Shown: positions 9,201 to 16,766 of the stretch, in pieces | Position numbering within the stretch: the stretch's first letter is position 1 | Layout of the letters: the number at the start of each line of letters is the position of its first letter | Source: FEN-1191 sp036490715 | GTDB taxonomy: Bacteria > Pseudomonadota > Gammaproteobacteria > Steroidobacterales > Steroidobacteraceae | DNA length: 64,000 nucleotides | Assembly (NCBI GenBank): GCA_036490715.1 | Contig: DASXDL010000020.1 | Location: 20,921 to 84,920, forward strand | Direction of reading: 5' to 3' | Made by a program: the position numbers and the translations under genes | The notes under the pieces: generated by a model | Seen by the model: only the letters and a program-made list of their open reading frames with translations | The model's database searches: none | What the model was told of the DNA's origin: nothing

Positions 9201-9807
9201 GCCGCTGCAGATCATTCTGCCCGAGGGCTCGATGGTGCATCCGCTCTATCCCGCCGCCGTGGTGGCCGGCAACGTCGAAACCTCACAGGTGATCACCGAC
9301 GCGCTGTACGGTGCTCTAGGGGTTCTGGCCGCGAGCCAGGGCACCATGAACAATTTCACCTTTGGCGATGCCGACCACCAGTATTACGAAACGATCGCCG
9401 GCGGCTCCGGCGCTGGCCCGAGCTTCGATGGCTGCGATGCGGTCCAGACGCACATGACCAATTCGCGTTTGACCGACCCGGAGGTACTGGAATGGCGCTT
9501 TCCGGTGCGGCTGGAGGAATTTCGCGTGCGACGCGGTTCCGGCGGCCGCGGTTTGCATCACGGCGGCGATGGCGCCGAACGGCGCATGCGCTTTCTGCAG
9601 CCGATGACCGCCATCATGCTCGCCAATCATCGCCGCATCGCACCCTTTGGCGTCGACGGCGGCGAATCCGGAGCCGTTGGCCGCAATTGGGTGGAACGCG
9701 CCGATGGAACCAGGCTGGAATTTGGCGGCACGCAGTCGGTTGAACTCGGTGCCGACGATGTATTCGTGGTCCAGACGCCCGGTGGCGGCGGATTCGGCCA
9801 ATCGTGA
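6205..9807 (+). CDS. 5-oxoprolinase (ATP-hydrolysing), fused HyuA-HyuB type
   Basis: The 1200-residue protein combines a HyuA-like half (about 1-680; FWIDRGGTFTD at the start, FDMGGTSTDVS near 280, GGAGGQHA near 450) with a HyuB-like half (about 690-1200; NAPHMPVHLGSMGESV, ARGHHADIGG, PGGGGFG at the end). Eukaryotic and bacterial 5-oxoprolinases with this fusion open 5-oxo-L-proline to glutamate at the cost of ATP. Separate HyuA/HyuB proteins act on hydantoins, so a hydantoin or related lactam is an alternative. The start is GTG. Its TGA overlaps the GTG of the following MFS transporter gene, which suggests the transporter carries the substrate. Confidence 0.92.
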   Translation: MKRQWQFWIDRGGTFTDLVARRPDGRLLTHKLLSDNPERYPDATVHGIRELLGLSPGQPIPVDQIEAVKMGTTVATNALLQRQGARVAFVTTAGFADALVIGYQNRPKIFALQIVRPAPLYELAIEVRERIGAHGDVIRALDLDDARAQLRSAHALGLRACAICLMHGYRYPQHERELAAIAAESGFSHISLSHQASPLMKFVARGDTTVADAYLSPILRSYIERLNSLLPGIALQVMQSSGGLVDAARLQGKDAILSGPAGGIVGAVRTAALAGIDRMITFDMGGTSTDVSHYAGEFERGFDTEIDGVRLRTPVLQIHTVAAGGGSICTFDGLRLRVGPDSAGAVPGPAAYRRGGPLTVTDCNVLLGKLRAECFPRLFGAGGDQELDSAAARQQFERLAQNLAAATGRTHSVEQIASGFLQVAVDNMANAVKKISVQRGYDVGRYTLVTFGGAGGQHACLVADALGIRSVFVHPLAGVLSAYGMGLADRRVLRLRAIEAPLAGPTLASLKSSAAELTAVVRHELIEQGIAVEQIRTEARCGLKYQGTDSTLECALQSQSAMIAAFEAQYRQRFGFLLPERPLVVESLIVEGIGSQGDGAEPATELAARQHPLHPLATHPVFCAGQWCDTPFYERDTLRAGDLIDGPAVIREPNATTVLEPGWRATVRPLNHLLLNRIAPLHRDRSRALGVDPVRLELFNNLFMSIAEQMGVTLAKTALSVNIKERLDFSCALFDAAGALIANAPHMPVHLGSMGESVQSVLATHASSMRDGDVYLVNAPYAGGTHLPDVTAVMPVYADRDTARPDFFVAARGHHADIGGITPGSMPANSFHIDQEGILLDNVLAVRAGRLLETELRALLGTGRYPARNIDQNIADLRAQVAACQSGALELHRSIDQFGLEVVRAYMSHVQDHAEELVRRAIGALKDGQFDYELDDGARIRVRLSIDREQRAATVDFTGTSAQQHGNFNAPRAIARAAVLYVFRTLVTEDIPMNAGCARPLQIILPEGSMVHPLYPAAVVAGNVETSQVITDALYGALGVLAASQGTMNNFTFGDADHQYYETIAGGSGAGPSFDGCDAVQTHMTNSRLTDPEVLEWRFPVRLEEFRVRRGSGGRGLHHGGDGAERRMRFLQPMTAIMLANHRRIAPFGVDGGESGAVGRNWVERADGTRLEFGGTQSVELGADDVFVVQTPGGGGFGQS

Positions 9808-11069
9808 TATCTGGTCGAATCGCGGCGGCGAGCACGGTCGGAACGCTGCTCGAATATTACGACTTCGCGGTCTACAACTCACTCGCGGCACTGGTCTTCA
9901 ATGTCATCTTCTTTCCGGCGCACGATCCGCTCACCGGCGTCGTGCTGTCGCTAGCGACGTTCGCCGTCGGCTACCTGGCTCGGCCATTGGGCAGCGTCGT
10001 ATTTGGGCGCCTCGGTGATACGCGCGGCCGGCGCTTCGTACTCACCAGCACGCTGATTGTGATGGGCACGACCACGGTTCTGATCGGCCTGCTGCCAACC
10101 TATGCCAGCGCAGGCATCGGGGCGCCGGTTGCGCTAGTGGCGCTGCGCTTCGTGCAGGGCGCGGCGCTGGGCGGGGAATGGGCTGGCGCGGTGCTGCTGT
10201 CGTTCGAGCACTCCCCGACCGATGCGCGCGGCCTGAATGCCGCCTGGGCACAAATGGGACCGGCGCTTGGCACCCTGCTGGCCACCGGATTCATAGCCAC
10301 CATCACCTATCTGCTTACGCCGGACGACTTTCAATCCTGGGGATGGCGGATTCCCTTTCTGGTCAGCGTTGCGGTTGCGGGGTTTGGGCTTTGGATTCGG
10401 CTCAGAGTCAAAGAGACACCAATCTTCGCCGCAATCCAGTCGCGACAAATCACTGTTCGCGCGCCGCTCGGTGCGGTGCTTAGAGGTTATTGGCGACGCC
10501 TACTGCTCGCCGGCGGGTCGCGCATTGGCCCGGATGTACTGTACTCACTGCTCGCCGCATTCACGCTGACCTACCTGACGACGGTACTGCACCGCTCGCG
10601 CGCCGCTGCGCTGGTGGCGGTCACGATCGGCGGCATCGTGCACGCCTCGACGGTGTGCTGGTGCGGAGGACTATCGGATCGGCTCGGACGACGGCCGGTG
10701 TACGCCGCCGGTGTGGCGTGCGCCATTGTCTGGGCATTTGCCTACTTTCGCGTCCTCAATAGTCTGCAACCGGTAGCGATCGTGCTGGCGGTGGCCTCGG
10801 GCTTTTTCATTCATGCGTTGATGTACGGCCCGCAGGCCGCCTTCATCGTCGAGCAGTTTCCTACCCGCGTGCGCTATGCCGGGGCGTCGCTCGCTTACAC
10901 CTGGGTCGGGGTCATCGCTGGCGGCCCGGCACCGCTGATATTTGCAGCCTTGTGGCGTTCGACCCGCTCTACGCTGTCGCTGTCGCTGTACCTGGTTGCC
11001 GCGTTGTGCCTGACGGCCGTGGCATTGCTGCTGGCGCGCGAAACTGCGCAGCGGCCGCTCGAGGACTAA
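9804..11069 (+). CDS. MFS transporter, metabolite:H+ symporter (MHS) family
   Basis: A 421-residue protein with about 12 hydrophobic segments. The opening ASTVGTLLEYYDFAVYNSLAAL and the loop motif GRLGDTRGRR are typical of the MHS subfamily (shikimate, citrate, proline/betaine and dicarboxylate symporters). A second copy of the motif, GLSDRLGRRP, lies after TM7-8, as expected. The GTG start overlaps the stop of the 5-oxoprolinase gene by 4 bases, so they are co-translated. 5-oxoproline or another small acid is the likely substrate by context only. Confidence 0.9.
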   Translation: MISGRIAAASTVGTLLEYYDFAVYNSLAALVFNVIFFPAHDPLTGVVLSLATFAVGYLARPLGSVVFGRLGDTRGRRFVLTSTLIVMGTTTVLIGLLPTYASAGIGAPVALVALRFVQGAALGGEWAGAVLLSFEHSPTDARGLNAAWAQMGPALGTLLATGFIATITYLLTPDDFQSWGWRIPFLVSVAVAGFGLWIRLRVKETPIFAAIQSRQITVRAPLGAVLRGYWRRLLLAGGSRIGPDVLYSLLAAFTLTYLTTVLHRSRAAALVAVTIGGIVHASTVCWCGGLSDRLGRRPVYAAGVACAIVWAFAYFRVLNSLQPVAIVLAVASGFFIHALMYGPQAAFIVEQFPTRVRYAGASLAYTWVGVIAGGPAPLIFAALWRSTRSTLSLSLYLVAALCLTAVALLLARETAQRPLED

Positions 11070-11080
11070 CCTGCGACACC

Positions 11081-11095
11081 ACGCCACCGGCGTGT
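11081..11095. terminator. Short hairpin after the MFS gene
   Basis: CACGCC and GGCGTG pair perfectly around an ACC loop, 12 bases after the transporter stop codon. The stem is only 6 bp and is followed by TCGTT rather than a U-tract, so this is a weak intrinsic terminator candidate. Confidence 0.35.
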
Positions 11096-11407
11096 CGTTG
11101 GCGCATCGCGGCCAGACTCTGCCGCAGCGTCGACCCTCAAGGCCCGGCAGCCTGGCGCGGCATTCGAAGCCGCCGCCGCGCCCACAGCATAGATATAGAG
11201 TCGCCCTGGCTGCCGGGGCTACCAGACCGTGACGCAGATCACGCTGGCGGGCGCCCCCACCCCCTGCGTCCCCGTGACCTGCGACACTCCTTGAGTCCTC
11301 GGGTGCAGACAGAATCTCGCACCGGAGGCTGACATATCCCTGGAAGGATCTGACAGCTGCTGCCGTGAAAGCCCGGCTGCCGCCGCATGCGGGATGCTCG
11401 CTGCTCG
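11096..11407 (+). other. Gene-free leader upstream of the GGDEF-EAL gene
   Basis: About 310 bases without a convincing coding frame. It contains a CRP-like palindrome at 11228-11243 and an imperfect repeat of CTGCGACAC (also seen at about 11072). No strong sigma-70 promoter stands out. It presumably carries the promoter of the downstream c-di-GMP gene. Confidence 0.5.
11228..11243. promoter_or_regulatory. CRP/Clp-like palindromic site
   Basis: CGTGA-CGCAGA-TCACG is a perfect 5+5 inverted repeat with a 6-base spacer. It matches the inner positions of the CRP consensus TGTGA-N6-TCACA. It lies about 165 bases before the start of the GGDEF-EAL gene. CRP-family binding is inferred from the motif alone. 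Confidence 0.4.
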
Positions 11408-13651
11408 ATGACAACTACATTGGACTCGCTGCGAACCTCTAGCGCGCGCGCACAAACCGCGCGTGCCGCGCCGCGCTCCGGCCCAATGTACCGGCGTGTT
11501 TTTGCCCGCTACCTCGTCAGCGCCCTGGTTCCACTGACTCTGTGCGGCGCACTGCTGTTACACCGATCTGCCGACGACGAACCGTATTTGTTCGGCATCG
11601 CCGCGGTAACGATCCTCACAATCGTGTGGTTGTCGATGAGCTCGATTCGTCGGCGACTGCGTCGGCTCGAGCGCATGATGCAGGCCACGCGCCGCATCGC
11701 ACAGCGTGATTTCGAGGCCTTTCGCGGACTGACTTGGAACGACGAATTCGGCGATTTGGCGCGCTGCCTGGCCTCGATGGCGGACAAACTCGGCGTCCAG
11801 TTCGCGGCGCTCGAAGCGCTCGCCGAAGTCGACCGTCTGCTGTTATGCACCCCGGAGCTGGAACTGATATTGGATACGCTGCTGCCGCGCATCGCCCGCC
11901 TCATCGGTTGCAGCAGCGTGTCGGTACTGCTGTTTGATCCGGACTCGAGCGAGCATGCACGCGCCTACGACTATAGCGTGACGCAGCACGAGCAGTTGCC
12001 AGTGCGCAGAATTACCACCGACATCGCCGCGCTGCGCGCGCTGTGCGATCAACCCTCGCCGCCCCTGATCGACGCGGCCAGCGCCGGCTCGTTGGTATTC
12101 GCGTCGCCAACCGAGGCGTCGCGCACCGCCATCCGCCTGCAGGCATTGAAGCACGACGGTGATTCTATGGGCGTGTTGTGCGTGGGCTACAGCGGCGATG
12201 CGGCTGGAGGCGAGGACACCGGTATCAGTGCCGCGGATTTCGCCGACCGGATCTCGCTGATCCTTACCAATCTCAAGCAGGCCGAACGTCTGCGACGCCA
12301 GGCCAATTACGATGCACTCACCGGCCTGCAGAACCGGCAGCTGTTCTCCGATCACGTCCGTGCGGCGGTGGTAAATGCCGAGGCCGCGCGCGGCATGGGC
12401 AGCTTGCTCTATATCGATCTCGACCACTTCAAACGTGTCAACGACACCGCCGGGCACGTGGCGGGCGATGGACTTCTGCGGGTGGTCGCCGAACGCCTGA
12501 CCGGCTGCGTTGGCGACGGCCACAGCATTGCCCGCTTGGGCGGTGACGAATTCGCGGTTCTGCTGAGCTCGATCGCCGACCCGGACAATGCGCGTCGACT
12601 TTCCGAGCGAATCATAGCCACGCTGCAGGAACCCATTGCGGTCGACGGCCGTCAGCATCTGGTATCGGCCAGCATAGGCATGACGGTGTTCCCCGCCGAC
12701 GGCACCAAACTGGAGGATCTGCTGAAGGCCGGCGACATCGCCATGTATCACGCCAAGGAAGCGGGTCGCGGACGCGCGGTGTTCTTCCAGAGCGAGATGC
12801 AGCAGACACTGATAGAACGCATGAAGCTTGAGAGCGGCATGCAGCGGGCCTTCATGCGCAATGACTTCGCGCTGCACTATCAGCCGATCGTAAATGAGGG
12901 CGGCGGCGGCACATTGGCGGTGGAGGCACTGGTGCGCTGGCCGGGTTCTGATCAGTCGCCGTACGTCTCCCCGGCGGTGTTCGTACCGGTGGCCGAGGAG
13001 AATGGCCTGATCGTCAAGCTCGGCGAGTGGATCCTTCGCACTGCCTGCGCGCAGTTCATCCGCTGGCGCAACGACGGGCTCAAGCTCGAATATGTCTCGG
13101 TGAATGTGTCGGTACGACAGCTGCGCGAGCCGGCCTACGTGCTAACACTACTGTCGGCGGTGGCAGAAAGCGGTATGCGCACCGACGAGCTGCAGCTGGA
13201 GATCACCGAGAGCGTGCTGGCCAACGGGCCGGAGGTCGAACGTACGCTACGTGATATTGCCGCGCACGGGGTGCGGCTGGCATTGGATGACTTTGGCACC
13301 GGCTATTCGTCGCTGAATTACCTGCGCAAATACCCGATTCGGGCGGTCAAGATCGATCGCTCATTCATTCTGGGCTTACCGCACGACGTAGCCGCCTGCC
13401 GGCTGGCCGAGTCCATCATCGTTATGTGCAACGTGCTCGAGAAAAACGTCATCGCCGAAGGCGTGGAATCGGACGAGCAGCGGCAATTCCTGCGGCGCGC
13501 CGGGTGCACCACGCTGCAGGGCTACCTGCTTGGCCGGCCGATGGAGGCTGCCGACATACCGGGGTTCATCCGGCGGCTGCGTTCGACGCAGGGCGCCGAG
13601 GCAACATCCGAGCTGACCGCGAGCGATGGCGGACGCAGCCAGCGCGCCTGA
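11408..13651 (+). CDS. Membrane GAF-GGDEF-EAL c-di-GMP signalling protein
   Basis: I start it at ATG 11408; an in-frame ATG at 11387 would add 7 residues. Numbering here uses the longer form. Two hydrophobic segments (about 43-58 and 67-84) anchor it, followed by a basic HAMP-like helix and a GAF-like sensor domain (about 140-295). A GGDEF domain follows (about 303-470; intact GGDEF at 385-389), then an EAL domain (about 480-735; EAL 513-515, DDFGTGYSS 634-642, EGVE near 691). Both catalytic motifs look intact, so it could make and break c-di-GMP. The RxxD inhibitory site before GGDEF is absent (GDGH instead). It converges with a hybrid histidine kinase gene. Confidence 0.93.
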   Translation: MTTTLDSLRTSSARAQTARAAPRSGPMYRRVFARYLVSALVPLTLCGALLLHRSADDEPYLFGIAAVTILTIVWLSMSSIRRRLRRLERMMQATRRIAQRDFEAFRGLTWNDEFGDLARCLASMADKLGVQFAALEALAEVDRLLLCTPELELILDTLLPRIARLIGCSSVSVLLFDPDSSEHARAYDYSVTQHEQLPVRRITTDIAALRALCDQPSPPLIDAASAGSLVFASPTEASRTAIRLQALKHDGDSMGVLCVGYSGDAAGGEDTGISAADFADRISLILTNLKQAERLRRQANYDALTGLQNRQLFSDHVRAAVVNAEAARGMGSLLYIDLDHFKRVNDTAGHVAGDGLLRVVAERLTGCVGDGHSIARLGGDEFAVLLSSIADPDNARRLSERIIATLQEPIAVDGRQHLVSASIGMTVFPADGTKLEDLLKAGDIAMYHAKEAGRGRAVFFQSEMQQTLIERMKLESGMQRAFMRNDFALHYQPIVNEGGGGTLAVEALVRWPGSDQSPYVSPAVFVPVAEENGLIVKLGEWILRTACAQFIRWRNDGLKLEYVSVNVSVRQLREPAYVLTLLSAVAESGMRTDELQLEITESVLANGPEVERTLRDIAAHGVRLALDDFGTGYSSLNYLRKYPIRAVKIDRSFILGLPHDVAACRLAESIIVMCNVLEKNVIAEGVESDEQRQFLRRAGCTTLQGYLLGRPMEAADIPGFIRRLRSTQGAEATSELTASDGGRSQRA

Positions 13652-13670
13652 CGAGGCACCGCGATCGCAT

Positions 13671-15953
13671 TCAGCCGTTAGCGCCGAAAAATATCTTCTC
13701 CATCGCCTCGAGCGTCGCTGGTTTGACCAGGTGATGATCGAATCCGGCCGCCCGCTCAAGTTCGGCCTGCTGCGCGTACCCAGTCAGCGCCACCACCCTT
13801 ACCGACTGCAGGCGCGGGTTGGCGCGTAGGCAGCGAGCGATCTCGTAACCGTCGATGTCCGGCATGCCGATATCGAGCAGGATGAATTCCGGCCCGAACT
13901 GGTCAGCGATTTCGAGTGCCGCCTGCGCCGCATGGGCGGTCTCCACCACATGCCCATCGAGCATCAGCAACAGCTTGAGTGCCTCGGCGGCGTCTACGTT
14001 GTCGTCGACCACTACGATGCGCAGCGAGCGCGACGCGGTTGGCAACTGCGTCACGCGTGTCTCCGCCGGGGTTTCGATGCGGGGCAGATCGACCAGAAAG
14101 GTGGCACCGGCTCCGGCGCCGTCGCTGCTGGCACTGACCATGCCGCCGTGCATCTCGATCAGGCGCTGTACCACGTACAGGCCGACGCCAAGGCCGCCGT
14201 TGGAGCGATTCAAAGTGCGTTCGCCCTGCGTGAACAGTTCGAACATGTGGGTCAGTAGATCGGCCGACATTCCGCAGCCATTGTCCCGGATCTGCACCTG
14301 TATGCGCCCGGCTTGCTGCTCCATGTCGACGCGGATATCGCCGCCGGGGTCGGTGTACTTGGCGGCGTTATGCAATAGATTTGCCAGTGCCTGCACCAGT
14401 CGCGACCGATCGCCGACGACGTACAGCGATCGGTCCAGTGGCGCGACGGTCAGTCGGTGGTTCTTATCTCGGAAGACGGGCTCGACCGACTCAATCGCAA
14501 GTTCGAGTACGTTGGCCAGCTCGAGCGGCTCGCGAGTCAGCGTAATGCGGCCACGCGCGATCCGCGAAACGTCGGTCAGATCGTCTACTAGATGCGTCAA
14601 CTGCTCCGACTGGCGCTCGACCATCGCGCAAGCCGACGCCAGATCGGAGTCATCGCTCATTTTGCGGGCCATCAGCTCGGTGGCATTGCGAATCGTGGCC
14701 AGCGGGTTGCGCAGCTCGTGCGCCAGCATTGCTAGAAATTCGTCCTTCTGTTGGTCCGCAGCTTGCAGCCGCAGCTGGCTTTCGCGCAGCGCGGCTTCGC
14801 CGCGCACTTGCTCGAGCGCCGCCCACACGCGATCGGCCACATCCTGCAGCAGCTCGGTCTCCGCCAGACTGCACACGCGTGCCACACGGTGATGGATCCG
14901 GAACACTCCGACCCAGCGACCGTCTTTCATCAGCAGCGGCCCAATATCGACCTCGGCGCCCTGCTCCGGCGATGTTGCAGACTCGTTCTTGACCTCCGAA
15001 TAGGAAACGCCGTCGACGTGCAGATGATCTGCCAACAGTCGACAGGCGGTAGTCACGATCTTGGCCGGATCATGGATCGGCCTTATGGCGTCGCTGAGAC
15101 GCAACAGAAACGCCTGGCGATCGTAGCCTTCGCGCACGGCCGCTTCTTCAACCTTACGGGCGTTGATGTCGATATTCATGCCGATCCATTTCAGGACCGA
15201 GCCGTCGCCGCTGCAGACCGGTGCGGCACGAAAGTTGGTCCAGCGCCAACCACCCAGCGCGTGTCGCAGGCGAAAGTCGGCAGTCAGCTCGCGTGGTCCG
15301 CCGACCGCCTCACGCCACTGGTGCTCCGCATAAGCCCGGTCCTCGGGATGCACGGCGTTGATCCAGCCGTACCCGAGCCATTCTTCGATTGTCTGGCCGG
15401 TGTAGGCGCGCCACGACGGGCTGTCGGCGGTGACAAAACCGGAGGCATCCGCCTCCCACACCGCCTGCGCGCATGCGTCGACCAGGCAGCGATAGCGCTC
15501 CTCGCGCTCGCGCTGGGTCGCCTCGAGCCGTTTACGTTCGGTAATGTCCCAGTGCACGCCGCTGACACCCATCGACCCGGTCATCGGATCGTGCCAGCCC
15601 TGTCCGCGCTCCTCGATCCAGGCGATCCGGCCGTCGACTGGCCGGATGATGCGAAACTCGGCGTGCAGTTCGTCGCCGGTACGCGCGGCGCGCTCGAACG
15701 CGGCCCGGCGCTGCGGCCGATCGTCCGGGTGCACCAGGTCGAAGCCTTCTTCGCCACTGGGATGGATGGTCCCGGGAACCAGACCAAATACCTCGGTGGA
15801 CATCGCCGAGCGCGTGACGCGATTGCCATCCGAATGCCACTCAAATGTGCCGACGCGCGCGGCCGACAGCGCGTGCACGAGCCGCTCTTCGTTGTCGCGC
15901 AGCGCCCGCAGGATGCGATCGATCCCGGGATCGGAGGACGGTCTAGAGCTCAC
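13671..15953 (-). CDS. Hybrid sensor histidine kinase/response regulator (PAS-PAS-GAF-HisKA-HATPase-REC)
   Basis: I prefer the GTG at 15953 (760 residues). It has a GGGGAGG ribosome site 10 bases upstream and overlaps the stop of the small gene before it. The frame also stays open to an ATG at 16034, which would add 27 non-conserved residues. Domains in order: PAS/PAC (WHDPMTG and HWDITERKRLE), a second PAS/PAC (GMNIDINARK), GAF, HisKA with phospho-acceptor His in LAHELRNPLATIRN (about residue 412), HATPase with the N box LLHNAAKYTDPGG and the G box GGLGVGLYVV, and a receiver domain with phospho-Asp in ILLDIGMPD (about 694). No transmembrane helix is seen, so it senses a cytoplasmic signal. 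No output regulator gene is adjacent. Confidence 0.9.
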   Translation of the reverse strand: MSSRPSSDPGIDRILRALRDNEERLVHALSAARVGTFEWHSDGNRVTRSAMSTEVFGLVPGTIHPSGEEGFDLVHPDDRPQRRAAFERAARTGDELHAEFRIIRPVDGRIAWIEERGQGWHDPMTGSMGVSGVHWDITERKRLEATQREREERYRCLVDACAQAVWEADASGFVTADSPSWRAYTGQTIEEWLGYGWINAVHPEDRAYAEHQWREAVGGPRELTADFRLRHALGGWRWTNFRAAPVCSGDGSVLKWIGMNIDINARKVEEAAVREGYDRQAFLLRLSDAIRPIHDPAKIVTTACRLLADHLHVDGVSYSEVKNESATSPEQGAEVDIGPLLMKDGRWVGVFRIHHRVARVCSLAETELLQDVADRVWAALEQVRGEAALRESQLRLQAADQQKDEFLAMLAHELRNPLATIRNATELMARKMSDDSDLASACAMVERQSEQLTHLVDDLTDVSRIARGRITLTREPLELANVLELAIESVEPVFRDKNHRLTVAPLDRSLYVVGDRSRLVQALANLLHNAAKYTDPGGDIRVDMEQQAGRIQVQIRDNGCGMSADLLTHMFELFTQGERTLNRSNGGLGVGLYVVQRLIEMHGGMVSASSDGAGAGATFLVDLPRIETPAETRVTQLPTASRSLRIVVVDDNVDAAEALKLLLMLDGHVVETAHAAQAALEIADQFGPEFILLDIGMPDIDGYEIARCLRANPRLQSVRVVALTGYAQQAELERAAGFDHHLVKPATLEAMEKIFFGANG

Positions 15954-16254
15954 CGGCTCGGAACCTCCCCAGACAGTCGCGGCGCCCGACCGACAACTTG
16001 ATCCGTTCTGCGGGGCGGCCACAGGGCTCGGCATGCGCCAATTTCAGGAACGTGTCGGCATAGCTGGCCGTGGCGGGTGAGAAATACAGGCACAGCACAC
16101 CGCCCATAAGTACGCTGCTGAACATTGCCATATCAGGCGGTTCGAGCGTCATTTGAAAAACTTCCTCAAACTGGGCGCGGATGGCTTCGTGCCGATTGAA
16201 CGCGAGCTGCGTGCTGGTGAGTTCCACGCAGTACCAACGGACGGATTGAACCAT
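15943..16254 (-). CDS. Small protein of unknown function upstream of the hybrid kinase
   Basis: A 103-residue ORF beginning at ATG 16254 after a CAGGGAACC stretch. It opens MVQSVRWYCVELTSTQLAF, has a mixed helical region (HEAIRAQFEEVFQMTLE) and a hydrophobic stretch (FSSVLMGGVLCLYF), and ends in a basic tail. I do not recognise a family. Its stop overlaps the GTG start of the hybrid kinase by 11 bases, an arrangement typical of translational coupling, so it may modulate that kinase or report a signal to it. The region before it is AT-rich and holds two palindromes. The frame stays open much further upstream, but that part is antisense to other genes and I leave it out. Confidence 0.6.
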   Translation of the reverse strand: MVQSVRWYCVELTSTQLAFNRHEAIRAQFEEVFQMTLEPPDMAMFSSVLMGGVLCLYFSPATASYADTFLKLAHAEPCGRPAERIKLSVGRRDCLGRFRAGEL

Positions 16255-16305
16255 GATGGTTCCCTGTCGAAGAACCCGCTGAAATCCTCGTGAGCGAATC
16301 TCAAC

Positions 16306-16323
16306 CCTATTCTCGTAAATAGG
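16306..16323. promoter_or_regulatory. Inverted repeat in the divergent intergenic region
   Basis: CCTATT-CTCGTA-AATAGG: 6-bp arms and a 6-base spacer, in the AT-rich region between the two divergent small genes. It is a candidate operator or hairpin for the minus-strand transcript. Confidence 0.4.
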
Positions 16324-16370
16324 TGAAAGCAAATACGGATTATTAATTTTTGGTGACGGCGGCTGAACGA

Positions 16371-16384
16371 GGTTAATATTAACC
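16371..16384. promoter_or_regulatory. Perfect 14-bp palindrome, candidate operator
   Basis: GGTTAATATTAACC is perfectly self-complementary and ends 23 bases before the ATG of the ribbon-helix-helix-like gene. Its place between promoter and ribosome site fits an autoregulatory operator. Binding by the neighbouring protein is inference. Confidence 0.5.
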
Positions 16385-16407
16385 ACACGTAACAAGAGAG
16401 GTGCCGC

Positions 16408-16656
16408 ATGTCTCGAAGACCGCGTCGTAGCAGTAGCAAAGCACGGCTCAAGAAGGCGCAACTTTCGTTCTATCCCGAGATGGAAGAATACGAAGCCTTG
16501 CGCAGACTCAGCGCCCGCACCAAGGTGCCGCAGCAGGTGTATCTGCGCGAAGGCCTGCGCTACGTTCTGCAAAAGATGGCTATGCAGGCAGCCGGCGCTG
16601 GCGCCGCACGCCGACCGGAACCCCAATACACAAAGATATATGAACCTTGCGCATGA
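16408..16656 (+). CDS. Small basic protein, probable ribbon-helix-helix DNA-binding protein
   Basis: An 82-residue protein after a clear AGAGAGG ribosome site. It has a very basic N-terminus (SRRPRRSSSKARLKK), one predicted strand (AQLSFYP) and two helices (EMEEYEALRRLSARTKVP, QQVYLREGLRYVLQKM). Strand-helix-helix with a short turn and the pattern 'ALRRLSARTKVPQQVYLREGL' resembles the MetJ/Arc/CopG fold. Many RHH proteins repress their own gene at short palindromes, and one lies just upstream. No classical toxin gene follows, so this need not be an antitoxin. The tail after residue 60 is Ala-rich and probably flexible. Confidence 0.7.
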   Translation: MSRRPRRSSSKARLKKAQLSFYPEMEEYEALRRLSARTKVPQQVYLREGLRYVLQKMAMQAAGAGAARRPEPQYTKIYEPCA

Positions 16657-16759
16657 GATGTCGGACTTGATGCGCAAGACCAACGCCGCCCTGGATAGGT
16701 ACCGGAATGCGACTTCAGACCTGACTGCGCTGCGAGGCAGAGGTTCATCGACGCGCTGA
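16640..16759 (+). CDS. Possible 39-residue small protein
   Basis: A short frame from ATG 16640 to TGA 16759, overlapping the end of the RHH-like gene by 17 bases. The product starts MNLAHEMSDLMRKTNAALDR and reads as one amphipathic helix with a basic tail. No strong ribosome site of its own is visible (AAAGATAT precedes it), so it would depend on coupling to the gene before. The stop lies 7 bases before the next gene's start, filling an otherwise empty gap. Coding is uncertain. Confidence 0.35.
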   Translation: MNLAHEMSDLMRKTNAALDRYRNATSDLTALRGRGSSTR

Positions 16760-16766
16760 CAACTTG

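Noticed and set aside
8394..9743. 449-residue open frame within the 5-oxoprolinase gene
   Set aside because: It is an out-of-frame shadow on the same strand, rich in Arg, with no family motif.
11843..12877. 344-residue minus-strand frame opposite the GGDEF-EAL gene
   Set aside because: Antisense shadow of a clearly conserved coding region in high-GC DNA.
14751..16001. 416-residue plus-strand frame opposite the hybrid kinase
   Set aside because: Antisense shadow; no domain recognisable.
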